From Bimuria novae-zelandiae CBS 107.79 (taxonomy: Eukaryota > Ascomycota > Dothideomycetes > Pleosporales > Didymosphaeriaceae), in NCBI GenBank assembly GCA_010015655.1, contig ML976681.1, positions 20,813 through 84,812 of the forward strand: a stretch of 64,000 nucleotides of DNA, read 5' to 3'. Shown piece by piece: positions 21,937 through 34,355 of this stretch (positions are counted from its first letter, which is position 1; every line of letters begins with the position of its first letter). Both the position numbers and the translations under genes were made by a program. Under the pieces are notes generated by a model. That model saw only the letters and a list, made by a program, of their open reading frames with translations, was not told the DNA's origin and made no database searches.

Positions 21937-22207
21937 TTAGCGATGGGCATCAGCCGTAGTATGCTGAATTTCGAGACCTCCAACCCGCGCCGGGCGCTTT
22001 TTCTTACGGAGATAAAGGTAGAGAACTATAAATATCACAATCACTATAACAATAGCAACAATGACACCTATGATTCCGCCTGGACTAATAGGTTTGGAAT
22101 GTTTCTGGTTTTGTGCTTTGCGTCCTCTTGGGAAAAACTCTCGTCTGTTTTCGAGTTAGTATAGGCTAAAATAGTATACTATGGACATACTCTTGAATGA
22201 ATGCCAT
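21937..22207 (-). CDS. Small single-pass membrane protein, 74 residues
   Basis: Two exons: a 17-nt first exon (22207-22191) and 22144-21937. The 46-nt intron has textbook signals: donor GTATGT, branch TACTAAC, acceptor CAG. The protein has a short basic N-terminus (PRGRKAQNQK), one long hydrophobic helix (GVIVAIVIVIVIFIVLYLYL), a stop-transfer RKKKRP and a short tail ending TTADAHR. This suggests a membrane anchor with a cytosolic C-terminus. No domain recognised. The ATG is the only start that fits the splice phase. It overlaps a plus-strand shadow frame. It sits between RIP-like regions but has no stop. Confidence 0.65.
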
Positions 22208-23232
22208 TTCTATGCCTTTTACAATTTTATTTTCCTTTCTAGCAAGAAAGCAATGCGAGGTGCGGAGCAGTCTTGGGTTTATATATTTGTCTAATAGTGT
22301 CTAAAAATAGTGTTCCCTAATAAGAGACCTTAGGGCTAGTTTTGAGCTCATTACTGGCGCCTAATTAGTTACCCTCTCAAGTTACTATCCTTACAGGGAT
22401 TGCGCGTTACCATCTTACGTGTTATGAGGCTCTCACACCTTGTTCCGATCCGGGTTAGGGCGGTAAGGTATCGTGGTGCTTCACGGATTATTCAGTGGTA
22501 CAAGTTGATGCGACACTTAGCGCGGCTGGACAATCCAATCTTATAATAAATAAGATAACTATCAGTCTGTATAGGAGAACGTACTCGCACAGAAGATATA
22601 TAAGTTGACTACGAAGAGAGAAACAATATAGGAGAACTATCACACTATATACCAGTCTACTTCTTCCTTGTAGTCCCGCCAAGACGTCTTTCTCTGAGGC
22701 AGTCCGTGGGACTTCCTATAGTCCCATACTTTATGCGGGACTTCTCGCTTATGCGGGACTTTATCACGTGACTGCTGACCTAAGCTGCCCCGCGCCCCGT
22801 TAGTTCCCGTTAACTCTACTACTTCGTCAACAATTACTCTCTTGGCGTAATTGTCTGGCTTCTTCATCCTTGTGGGGTTCGTGGTCGTAACATTACGTAA
22901 TTTAGGAACACTCTTTACGGACCCTACTGTATCACTCTATTTTCCTTCCACGCGCTGTATCTTGCATTTAGAAATGCTTATAGCATTTTTGCCTATACTA
23001 TAAGCGCCTTTTTAAGTTTTCCATCAAGTTGTTGTACTAGTTATAATATAAAGCTAGTAGCTAAGATATAATTCATAGGTAATTCTAAATATAACCACGA
23101 GACTAGAAATGGAACTGCGCATTCGATTAGCAGGTAAAGAGCCCATTTCTGATCCGAAGAGGCCACTTCTGGGAACGGTTTACGATATATTGCGTTTACC
23201 AGTGCATTATTTTAGATACATCCACAACGAAA
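22208..23232. other. No supported gene; possible LTR remnant
   Basis: On the minus strand a possible LTR start (TGTGATAGTTCTCC) lies near 22645, next to an open frame 22867-22640 of unknown nature. No second LTR or duplication was found. The rest is AT-rich without features. Confidence 0.3.
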
Positions 23233-24381
23233 ATGCTGAGAACAGGAATATTAGTCGTAACTTTTGTCATTACTATAGTCTCTATTAGTCTAATATGGCG
23301 AATTCTGAGTGAGAGCAACGCTAAGACCGGTATCCTAACCCTAAGTGTAAGGCTGTATATTCTGCTCTTGTGCGAAGAGATTGGCTAACAAGATTAAACT
23401 ATAGTTCAATTCAACCAATATACTCCCAGATAGTCCCTTCCAGAGGTCGCGTACCGTTCAAAATCACAATATTCTTCAAGATATCCAGAGCAAGGTAAAT
23501 AGTGTTAAAGATGCAGCCACGACTGGCCTTCTAGGCGCTATTGCAACTCCCATCCAAGATATCCAGAGCAAAGTCAACAGTGTTAAAGACGCAATCGCGA
23601 CTGGCCTTCCAGATGCTATCGCGGCTCCGATTCAAGAGATCAAGAAATATATTCCTAAGAATTTGTAAGGGATAAGATGGGTAGCAAGTAGGAATGAGAG
23701 ACTGAGTTGATTGTAACAGGCTAAACGGAGAAACTGCTTAAGTAGCAGAATCGTGATCAGCAACTAGTCTACATCAGGTTTGTATCATGTGATACCGTAC
23801 TCCACTCTAACAGAATTGCTCACTAGGTACAAAGGAGTTTTGTGTCGGCTTTAGGCACAACATAACCTGTAAAAGTTTGCCACTAAACCTTTCGGGTCTA
23901 GTGCCGGACATTGCTCAAAACTTATCAGATGTTGTTCGAATCCTTCCAGATACTCTCGAAAAACCCCTTCAAGATCAACTAAAAAAGGTACAGGAAAAGC
24001 TTCAAGAAAAGCTTTAGCCTCTAGAGAGCACCCTAATAAAAGTCACCACTCCGTATGTCCAATATTGCTTAGTTGCTGGATTAGTCCTTCTCGCAATTAT
24101 TGCTATTATATGCCTGCGCAGTTTTTAGCGGGTTGTTCAGCATCACAAGCATTCTCACAAGGCTCACTATTGGATTAAGAGTGGTAATGTCCTTAGGTTT
24201 ATTGTGTTGCGTCCTTCTTTTTATACCTACTGTTATTTTAGGGCTATTCCAGGCTAAAACCAAGGCATTACCATCTGAGATTGAAGTGAAAAAAGGAGAA
24301 GTCGAAGGATTGTGCATCAGAGCTCTCTGCTGCACCGTCGTTATAACGATTCTAACTGCTATCACACCGACTATCATATAA
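23233..24381 (+). pseudogene. Membrane protein gene split by a solo LTR
   Basis: Exon 1 (23233-23346) encodes an N-terminal membrane helix (ILVVTFVITIVSISLIW). A 58-nt intron (GTAAGG, branch GGCTAAC, TATAG) joins it in phase to exon 2 at 23405. Exon 2 holds two tandem repeats of about 33 residues (QDIQSKVNSVKDA…TGL…AI). A 149-bp LTR plus its duplication interrupts at 23664; skipping both continues the frame exactly from 23818 (CSLGTKEFCVGF) to a TAG at 24015-24017, which would be CAG. After it come a helix (LVAGLVLLAIIAIICL), a one-base frameshift near 24085-24105 and two more hydrophobic segments to TAA at 24379-24381. No homologous family recognised. Confidence 0.7.
23664..23812 (-). mobile_element. 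Solo LTR, TGTTAGAGT family, copy 2, GAATT duplication
   Basis: 149 bp, minus orientation (tgtaagggataag… to …ccactctaaca on the plus strand), flanked by exact GAATT at 23659-23663 and 23813-23817. It inserted into the second exon of the membrane protein gene. Confidence 0.92.
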
Positions 24382-25297
24382 AAGGGTACAGTAATCATTC
24401 AAATATTACTTCACAGTTAGCCCCTTAGCAGGTCTAGGGCTATATAATTACTATAAACTAGTTTTCTCTCGATAACGTTAGTTAGTTTATCATTAATATA
24501 TCTTAAGTTAGTTTCCCTTTATTCTAGAGCCTATCTGCTTCTATAAAAAAGACCAACACGGCAGAAGTACCAGTGGGCTATGAAAAGAAAGACCTGCAGT
24601 AACGCCTCGCTGCAAGTCATCATGCCACACCCGGCGCGGGCCGTGGGCGAGGCGATCTTGCATCTCCACCACCTCACAGTCGGTACTAGGAATGGCAGGG
24701 GTTCAGGGATGCGCAAGAAATCGGCAATTTTACTCCCCGGGGGATAGGATCTAAGCCTTACTGCCTCCAGTTGAAAGGATGCGAACAAGGCTAGTGATGT
24801 GGATTTGTGGTACGGAGTATCGTGTTGCTGAAAAGTTTCCGAAATTTACATCCAGATCTACGGACCAAAACCGGGTGGGCTTCAAACAGTAGTGTGTACG
24901 ATGTTTGTACGACGATCGCTCTTTCCCCTGGTTCTTAACCTTATTTTGGCATGTGGGGGCACCCCCACAACCTAAAACCAACTTCAGCGTCGCAAAAGTT
25001 TCGACATATTAAGAGTCTGGCACATCAACAGCGCCTAAGGCGGTGCGCGACGAATTGTCTTTGTCTTGCACTTCTTCTCTCATTCGTGTGTGATTGCACC
25101 TGGTCTTCGTTCGACGAACGGACTATTGGAAACTTATGCATTCTGTTGCCTCTATACCCGATGCATCCGGATGCCATTTTTACGAATCTAAACAAGAAAG
25201 AGAGTGAGGGACTATCCCTACTAAACGAGCCCGACATTAAAATACAGGAGGTTGAGCCGCCGTCGCGCTCCAGAAACGGCACCCATGGCCTTCATTA
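24382..25297. other. No supported gene
   Basis: Contains the 3' side of the MFS gene (minus strand) and unassigned sequence. Overlapping frames at 24531-25346 have no motif. Confidence 0.4.
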
Positions 25298-26939
25298 CTA
25301 CAACTTGACCACAAACCGCGTCCTTAAGGTTTCTCCATATCGGTAGAACAACCATGGAACAGGCGTGAACGCAAGAGTAATGAAACCCAAGACACTGTTA
25401 CCCCAGCCGAGGCCCAGTTTGTCATACAACGGCGCTGCAACAAGGTCCAGAAACGCGCCGAATGGGGAGCGCACAAGAAGATTAGCAGCGAGAGCCGAAG
25501 CTGCGGCTTCTGCACCAAAGGAGTCCACGAGGTATATCTGGCCGGGTATGACAACGAACAGAGATCCGAAGCCGATGATGAAAGTACCCAAGATAGGGAC
25601 GATCCAGTGGACGTGGTGGTAGGCGCTCCAGCCGTACATGAAGCAGCCCAGCGGTGTGATGGGCCCAAACCACTTCATCAAGATGAGACGCTGCTCTGGC
25701 TTGCTGACAGTGCCACCCTGCTTCTGCCCGAGGAGTTTGTCGCTGAGAATTGAGAAGACCACCAGGCCGAGAAACATGCCGATCCCGAGACCGAGGTATG
25801 CCAGCCCTGATGTCCCTTCATCGAAGCCGTAGACTCCCTGGAAGACAGTAGGGAAGGTGGTGAAGAGAAGGAAGATGAGACCGAATAGCACACCAGTGTA
25901 GAGAGATATGAGCAGGACAATGGGCGAGAAGAGGAGCATCTTAAACGGCCGTGTAATAGCACGGACGAGGACCTGGCTAGGCGTCTCTTTCTTGGCTTTA
26001 TCCGGCTCGAGCTCCATACCCTCGGCGTCCTTAGGCGACCGCTTGGCTTTTCCGCGTAAGAGAACAGCAGCATTGGTTTCGCGCATGAAGAACATGGTGG
26101 CCAAACCGATGATACCAGACTGAACGCGATACCGATTAGCAGTTGAGCGTTTATTATCCGGCCAGGATGACCTACCATGATCAAGATGATTCGGAACGTC
26201 CAGCGCCAATTGGTGTACTGCGACACGTAGCCTCCGATGATCGGGCCAAGCACCTATGTGGTCAGCATTTAAATACAAAGGATCGTCCCGACTGGAAACC
26301 AAACGTACAGGTCCCAAGATTGGGCCCATCGCGAACAGGGCCATTGCCTTGCCTCTCTTCTCCTGAGGAGTAATGTCTGCGACCGTACCGCCGCCAATGG
26401 TCATTGGCCCCGAGGCAGCGCAGCCGCAAAGGAACCGGAAGACGAGAAACATGGACACGTTGGTACTGAAGGCGCATCCCACAGTGAAGGCGATGTAGAC
26501 GGCATTGCAAGCGTTGTAAATGATGAGTCGGCCGTACAGCTCGGACAGAGGCGCGAGGAGAAGAGGGCCGAATGCAAAGCCCAGCACGTAGAGACTGACA
26601 GTCATGGCCTCGACAGTGGAGTTGGTGATGTTGAATTCCTTGGCAAGCTGGGGTGCTCCAGGGGCGAACATAGTAGCCGCCAAGTTGCTGAAGTTCACAA
26701 GTTAGCACTCATGCGCTGGTCTCAGGATCACAATAGGTCAGTACTTACGCTGTGAGGGTAAAGATGCTGACAATGGCCACATGGAAATTCTTCTTCGGCG
26801 CTGGCCAGTTCAGGGGATTTTCAGGGCTGTTGGGGTCACCCCAAGGATCGCTCTTAGACTCCGTGTGTAGTTGAGCAATCGAGGAGTGCTGCTCACTACC
26901 CACCTCTGGATCCCGGTCGCCAGCAGTTGAATGAGCCAT
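25298..26939 (-). CDS. MFS transporter, DHA1-type multidrug family
   Basis: Plasma-membrane proton antiporter of 489 residues in four exons: 26939-26749, 26687-26309, 26253-26176 and 26119-25298. Introns of 61, 55 and 56 nt have donors GTAAGT, GTACGT and GTAGGT; all phases match. A hydrophilic N-tail (~60 residues, with DPWGDPNSPENPLNWP typical of fungal DHA1 proteins) precedes 12 predicted helices. Motif A is seen as PLLLAPLSELYGR and antiporter motif C as GPILGPVLGPIIGG, formed across intron 2. A central loop (KRSPKDAEGMELEPDKAKKE) separates the two six-helix halves. Family members export drugs, toxins or metabolites; the substrate is not deducible. It stands head to head with the Zn2Cys6 gene at 37219, now separated by transposons. 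No damage seen. Confidence 0.93.
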
Positions 26940-27201
26940 TGCACGTCGAATATCGATCGATCTGAGTGCCTGGCTGTTGTTGCTATGCAGGTTGCAGCAC
27001 GAACATTGGAAGCAGTATGGCTCTCTTGAAGGCTTCCTCGCCTTCTTGGCCGTAAAAGGAAATCCGCGGACCTGTCATTTGCTCCGGTTACAGAACAACG
27101 CCAAGCCAGAAACGGACGTGAATCTTCTGGTTCTCCGAGCAAATGGTGGTGAGACTGGGCGGCCAAATGCAGTAAGTCCGCGGAGCACCGGAGCAGACGT
27201 A
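26940..27201. promoter_or_regulatory. MFS half of a split divergent promoter
   Basis: 262 bp between the MFS start codon and the TA target of the first Fot1-type element. Together with 37083-37218 it forms a continuous ~400-bp divergent intergenic region once the transposons are removed. No specific site could be assigned. Confidence 0.6.
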
Positions 27202-28743
27202 CCGTATTGACGCACGTGCCGCCCCGGTTCGCGTGCCGCCCCACCAACCCCAGAACACTAGACAAGACACCAACTTTGACGCGTTGCATCTTAACAACCA
27301 TAGCAGCTATAGAGGCCGCACTTAGAGCAATTAAATACGCTAAACTAGGAGAATAACCCTCGTATAGGGCAATTGCTAAGTAGTATAGTGTATTAAGATC
27401 TACGTTAGCCCGAAGATACTAAGGCTGTTAAGCCCCGCAAGAAGCTAAGAACACCTCCTAAAGGAAACTTAATATATATTAAGAAGCTAAGCTTATATAG
27501 TATATTAAAGATCTATCCCTAAAAGGGCTGCCTCTAACAAGAGAGATAATATAAAATTACGTATCCTTAATTACTAAAAAGTCTATAAGTCGCGCCTAGG
27601 TAACGCGCTTCTTGCACCAAAACAGTAAAAATCTTATTTATAAATAGACTAAAGGAATAGACTCTAACTACTATAAAGCCAACTCTAGACCTAAGTACGA
27701 GGCGTACTTCGACCTGCTACACTCGAAGATAGAGGAGTATAATATACTATCGTGCAATACCTATAATATAGACGAAAAGGGCTTCTTAATTAGCGTTATA
27801 AGACGCTCTAAACGCGTCTTTAGTTAAGTAGCTTAAGAGAGAGGAGAGGTAAAAGATTTACTATAAGATAGCTTACGTAAGTAGGTAACTATATTAGTAA
27901 CTATTTACGCTAATAGAAGCGCTCTTTTACTTACTCTCCTCTTCCTAGCAGCATCTAAGTCACTATAGTTAACTTAGGTGGCTAGTATTAAAGCTAGCAA
28001 GCACGATGTCTTTATTAGCTTAACTTTATTAGGCTAGATAAATAACGACACTAGTTTGGCGTAATTAGAGCAGGTTTTTAACTACTATACGAAGTAGAAA
28101 GCGCGCTAAGGGAAAGACTAGCGTCTCCTTATACTTAATAGCTATAGTAGTTACCTAACAATAGAGTTTCTCGAGTACTGTAACTCTTACCGTATACTAC
28201 TAGCTATGTTTCCCCCCCACTCTACCTATACGCTTTAGCTACTTGACGTTATTTACTTTAAACCTCTCTTTAGCTCCTACACTAAGGTCCTTACTAATTA
28301 CCTTTAGAAGAGCTAAGAGATAGTGCCTATTAAGAAGGGGGACTTTTTTCTACTATTCTAGAGTGCCTAGACGTCCTCCTTTAAGATAGAGATTATCCTA
28401 AAGTCCTTTAAGACTACTAGTATATAGCCTAAGGACCGCACGGTTATACTTAAACGCTTTACTAATAAGCGAGAGGAGCTAGGTAAAATAGCTCTAGAGG
28501 CTCTTAAAGAGGCTAAATAGAGTCGTTTAAATCGTCTTATATAGTCTACAGTGGAGGATATTACCGCTAAGGAGTTAAAGGCGCTCTCCTAAACGCTCTA
28601 CTATCTTTAGGCACAAAACTAACTACTTTAATATAAGAACGAGGGTTTAAGCAACGCTCTTAATACTAAAAAGCGTTATAAGAAGCGCGGCTAGCCTCTT
28701 AACTTATAGTAGAGGCAGGAGTACCATAGTAGTATAGTACTCT

Positions 28744-31700
28744 TGTAAGCAGCCCAGAGCTATGTCACATGACGACTCTAGTCTCATGAGTCAGCTCGCC
28801 TACTATATATAAGCCTCTGATCACTCCATGTAACATAGACGAAGAATACACACACTACCCATCTGCTTACAGTTATGAGCCCGGCCTAATCCGCACTTAT
28901 ATATATACATTGACTCCCTACCTACCTACCCGTCGATCGAGCCTACTCTAGAGAGCAATCTCGCCATGTCAAAGGCCAGCTCTTCGATCATTCTTAACGG
29001 TTCACACAACTGGGAACTATGGATCTATACTGTCAAAAGACTCGCTGAGGCTGGAGACGTATGGGGATATATCAATCCAGACCTGCAACATCCGTCAATG
29101 CTGAGCAAGCCTCTGCAACCTACACAGATTCATACCACCAACGAAGATGGATCACCGGCGACATAGCCTACCGCTGAAGCTCGAGCGCAATACAATCAAG
29201 ACATAAGCCTCTACTATAGAGAGTTAAAAGAATACAGACAAACTAAAGATAAGATTGGCTAGATTAAAGCGCATGTAGCTAACACAATTGCGCAGGACCT
29301 AATCTATTAAATCAAGGACAAAGAGTCTCTCCGCGATCAGCTCAAAACGCTACAAGAACTCTACAGCCCTACAACAGCTGATCGAGAATATCAGGTCCAG
29401 AAAGCCTACAACACTGCCAAAGTACTGCACGCTCGCAGAGAGAATTTTGAAGAATGGTGTAGCACCTTCCTTGCTGCTTACAACAGGGCCAAACAACTCA
29501 AGCTACCAGAGACGCATGGCTACCGACCTCACAAGGACCTTATACGAGCCATCAAACAGATCGACCCTGGCTATGCTGCTACAATTGGTATCACGATATT
29601 TAACGCCGAAACTATCTCAGCAAGCTCCTACAACAACTCTGTACAGCCAACATTGCCTGATCTACTGGCTGGTTACCTACGCTACTATCGTACAACCACA
29701 ACGAAATCAACCGTCCAGAGTGGAACATTTGCAGCTACATTAAATCAAGAAGAGTCTCCGTACAAACAAAACAGCAGAAAGAGACCTCGTCAGGATAAGC
29801 CATCAAAACCTTGTCTCTGTGGCGACCTACACTACTGGGGGCAGTGCCCGTACATCGATACCTCACAACGCAAGGGAGGATTTGTCGAAGACCCTAAAAA
29901 AGCCAAGAAAATAGCAGAGTTTGAAGCTAAGGACAAGAATAGCATATTAAATAAGGTCCGGGAGAAGAATTAGCGCTATAAGAAGCAGAGGACCCACAAG
30001 AGCTATATAGCAGAACCTGATTTGATAGAAATTGACGCAGGCGATGCACCTACAAGCGACCTTCTAAATAAGGTATATGCTATCTACTTATTAGCATTTA
30101 ATAATTAGCTAGCGCACCGAAACTTCCCGCTCCTCTACTCATGGACGCTGGACCCCGCTACTGATATCCACATCTGCAACAATCCTACTGAGTTCTAATG
30201 GAAAGCTCCCGCATCACCTGATGATGTCGTACTCGCAGGAGGTTCGGAGATAGCCATACAGGCATGGGGAGAAGTCGAGATACTTCTATCAACACCTTAA
30301 GGATAAAAGAAGACAAAGCTTAAGCGTGTAGCCCTAATCCCTAGTTTCTTCATAAGCCTAGTCTCTCTAGCCTGGCTAACATCGTCAAACGTCCATTTTG
30401 ACTCTGGCAGAAACACCTTGTACCGCTCTAACTTATCAGGCTCACGAGCAGAAGATGTAGCCAGCCTTACTAGACTAAGTGGACATTGGCTAGTAGTCTA
30501 TTAAACTAAACCTCCATCTACTTAATCTGCTCAGGCTTAGGCTTTTGCTACCCACTAACGTTGGCTATAATACTCTGCTCTATCGCCTAAACTAAGATCA
30601 CTCAGCAAGTCTTAGCTCCATGTACTAATAGGACATCTAAGCAGTGACGCTATTAATTAACTGTAAAATTACGTGATAGGCATACAGCCAACTACCAGAT
30701 TTGCTCCTTAAATAATCAACTGCGAAGAATGCCTACAGAGCAAAGCACATTAAATTATCTCACGCCGAACTGGCTATGAGATAGGTGCAACACGAGCCTT
30801 CGAAACCATTACTATTGATCTAATTAAGCTTGATACAAGAGCTTACAATGGCGATCGATACGTCTTCCATGGGTTTGACCTATTCTCAAAGTTCCATTTT
30901 GTCTATATAATACCTAAACGGGACAAGCTTATGCTCCTTTCAGTAATCAGACAATTAGATCAAGCTATTAAACGAGAATTTAACACAACTGTTACCTTTC
31001 TTATTGCTGACGACGAGCGAGGGTATGGCCTGATAGACGACTTAGCCAGAGACTACTGTCAGAGAGAAGGCATTAAGCTACAGATCAGAGCTCCACACAC
31101 TAAGGAGCAGAACGGCTCAGCAGAGCGCTTAGGCAAAAGTCTTATTAAGAGAAGTCGTTTAATAAAGATTACCTTAAACCTACCTCTAGCACTTAGCTCT
31201 GAGATCTACCCTACAGCAGCATACCTGCTTAATCGCACACCTACACGATCACTAGACTGGAAAACGCTATTCGAAATTGCCTATGGCAAGAAGCTATTAA
31301 TTACTTACCTACGTGTCTATAGCTGCCGAGCATACGCACTGCGCAAGCAGATACCACGAATAGACAAGCTTAGTCCTCGAGCTCTAGTAGGGTATCTAGT
31401 TAGCTACGACTTGTTAAACATCTACCAGATCTAGATGCCTAAGGCGAGAAGCCGAGCGCATAGAGGCAAAGTAATTCGTGTAAGAAATATTACTTTTAGA
31501 GAAGACCTCTTCTATTAACCACACGATGAAACAGATCCTCTCTTACAAGGCTCTAAGCTAGAGCAATTCGCTTATAAGTACCAACTACCTTTAATGCGCA
31601 GCCAAGACAGTTCTACAGAAGATTTATCTAAAGACAAGCTCACATTAGATCTAGACCAGTCCAGCCAGACTGCTGCTATTACAGAGCAAACTCAATCAAC

Positions 31701-34355
31701 GCAAAGACAAATAACAACCCCGTACTAGACAAGAAGTCGGTATCAGTAGCTTCCAACACCAAGTTAAATAGAGACTACTGAGATTTATAGTAGCTCACAG
31801 GACTCACCTTATAACGACGACTTGCCTTACGACGACTCACCTCATAATAACAGCTCACCGCGCTTACTATCAGCTACGCCAGCCAGCCTACCTGCAATAC
31901 CTACATCCTCAAGAAAGCGCAAGCGTCAAACATCAGACTCTGTTTCACGAACAGACTCAAACCAAGCAGAGAATCGAGAACTGATTGATAGCAACCTTCG
32001 TCAGTCTCACATACTACCTAAAGGGTTAACAAGATCTAGAAAGCCATCTCGGAAGAGTAGCAGCTTCTTCATCAACACATACTAGTTAGCATATGTAGCA
32101 GCCTCGGCTACCGCATCAAAAACACGATTCCACTACACCGAGCTGCCTCCAGAGCCCCGTCTCTATAGAGACGTGATGAGGATGCCATCTCCACACAAGG
32201 AAGGCTTTCTCCAGGCTATGCAACAGGAGATCAACAATGTGAAACGAAAAGGCACGTACGAGAGAATAACCTAGCAGGAGTTCAATCTGCAAGACCAAGA
32301 AGTCCTCCCGTTAATATAGGTCTTTAAGTTCAAGCTTAATAATTAAGGCTACCTCACAAAATACAAAGCTCGCATCTGTGTACGAGGCGATCTATAGACC
32401 ACTACTAAGGATACCTACGCAGCTACTCTAGCAGTTCGAATATTCCAAGCTCTACTTGCTATAGCTACCTACTTTAACATGGAAATCCGTTAATACGATG
32501 CAGTCAACGCATTCATAAACGCTTAACTTGTAATACCAGTCTATTATTACCCACCAGAAGGATTCTCTAATCTCGAACATCTATGGAAACTATGTCGAGC
32601 TCTATACGGCCTAAAGACCTCACCGCTACTTTGGTATAAAGAGTTTACCAAGACACTCACTGAGCTAGGCCTACATAAAGTCAAAGACGCTCCTTGTCTA
32701 TGGAAGAATGACAAGCTTCTAGTCTTTTTCTATGTAGATGACATTGTTGTACTCTGCCTACCAGCTCACAAGACTGCACTACATGAATTCGAGCAGAAGC
32801 TTCTGCATCGATATGAGATTCGATCTCTAGGAGAGCTTTAAACGTTCTGTGGCATTCAAACGCATAGAGACCGTGAGAATGGCTCTATCTGGCTATCACA
32901 AGTTTCATACATCGAGAAGCTCGCACAGAAGTATCCTTCACCGAAGCCATACACAAAACTGCCAGCTACCCCACTACCTCTAGAAGAGCTGTTACCGTCC
33001 GAGGAGCAGGCAAATGACTTTACCAAGCACAGATATGCCCAACTTGTAGGCTCTATAGGCTACGCAGCTGGAGCTACCCGACCTAATGTTTTAAAAGCTT
33101 ACTTAAAACTAGCTAAGTTTCTTACGAATCCATCTTCACGTTATCTCGACGCAGCCTACTAGACGATCGCCTACCTGCTAGGCACTAAAGATCGAGCTCT
33201 CCACTATACAGCCTCTATTATAAACGAGTCTATCTATATAGCCGACCAACCGCAACCTGAGTTCTTTGGAGCAATAGATGCATCATACGCTGATGATAAG
33301 TTCACACGTAAGAGCTCCTAAGGCTATATCTTCTTCCTATTCGGCGGACCTATAGACTAGAAAGCAACACTCCAACGCTGTGTTACAAAGTCAACTATAG
33401 AAGCAGAGCTGGTCGCCGCATCGTCTGCAGGCACCGAACTGATCTGGTGGTGGAGAGTCTTTGAACAAATCGGTTTCAATCCAGACCATGAACGACTTCT
33501 ATACTGTGATAATCAGCAGACCATCCGGCTTCTCACCTCTACTACGCCTTGTCTTAAGACTACTGTACGGCACGTCGATATCCATCATCATTGGCTTCGT
33601 TAAGAAGCTTAATCCAACAATATTAACCTCTCATACATCTAAACAAGTTGTTAACCAGCTGACGGCCTCACCAAGCTGCTGCCTAGGCAGAAGCACGAAA
33701 ACTGGGTTTCTCTTCTTTATTTTCAACCATTTCCTTCAAACCAAATGAGCTTCTCTACAGTATAGTACTCTTCCTGGTTTTTCCCATGTGGTTTTTACAG
33801 GTTTAATGAGGCTATACAATTAACTAAGCATTATCCTGTACACAGCTTTACGCTGTACCCCTACAATTCACTTATCTCTATCATGTACTCGGCTTTATGC
33901 TGAATTTCATCTTATACTCAGAGCAAACATGCTCACATCATGTATCAAGCTTCATCTACAAGGCTCATCAACCTCAGCACAGAACGCGAAGCAATCAGGA
34001 TCTCAGCATTGGCTCTGGGAGACGTCCTACTACTAGGGACGCCTGTAGTATAGAGCGAGATCCACCTACACCGCGACGGCGGACGGCTACCCACCTGGGA
34101 CTGCACCAATACTGAGACTAGCGCGAAAGCATGCTTCTCGACCCCAAAATGCAGCTGCCCCACAAAGGCAGAGGGGGACCTATAGCCAACATCAGCTTCA
34201 AACCTGCGTTCGAACCTGAAGGGGGTGTGTAAGCAGCCCAGAGCTATGTCACATGACGACTCTAGTCTCATGAGTCAGCTCGCCTACTATATATAAGCCT
34301 CTGATCACTCCATGTAACATAGACGAAGAATACACACACTACCCATCTGCTTACA
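28744..34355 (+). mobile_element. Copia (Ty1) LTR retrotransposon, complete but dead
   Basis: 5,612 bp with two 128-bp LTRs (28744-28871 and 34228-34355) that are identical by eye, TG…CA ends and 5-bp duplications ACTCT at 28739-28743 and 34356-34360. The primer site directly after the 5' LTR, gttatgagcccggc, is complementary to the anticodon arm of initiator tRNA-Met (…GGGCTCATAAC), as in half-tRNA priming. A polypurine tract (gaaggggg) precedes the 3' LTR. It lies inside P1. Confidence 0.95.
28966..33764 (+). pseudogene. Copia gag-pol, one frame with many stops
   Basis: A single frame from ATG 28966 to about 33764 carries the Copia order: Gag (about 28966-29980), protease region, integrase (about 30780-31430; THTKEQNGSAERLG-type core), reverse transcriptase (about 32130-33000; LYGLKTSPLLWYKEF, FYVDDIVVLCL) and RNase H (about 33280-33600; STIEAELVAASSAGTELIWW, YCDNQQTIRLL). 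Dozens of TAG/TAA codons fall in frame, yet the frame itself is kept over 4.8 kb with no indel noticed. This is the pattern of C-to-T mutation, not slow decay. The first stop, TAG at 29164-29166, already ends Gag. Confidence 0.9.

Noticed and set aside
22640..22867. 75-codon minus-strand frame next to a possible LTR start, considered as retroelement Gag.
   Set aside because: No Gag motif, no second LTR and no target duplication found.
25324..26708. Long alternative frames on both strands over the MFS gene.
   Set aside because: Shadows of a high-GC coding region; only the spliced minus-strand frame gives MFS motifs and helices.
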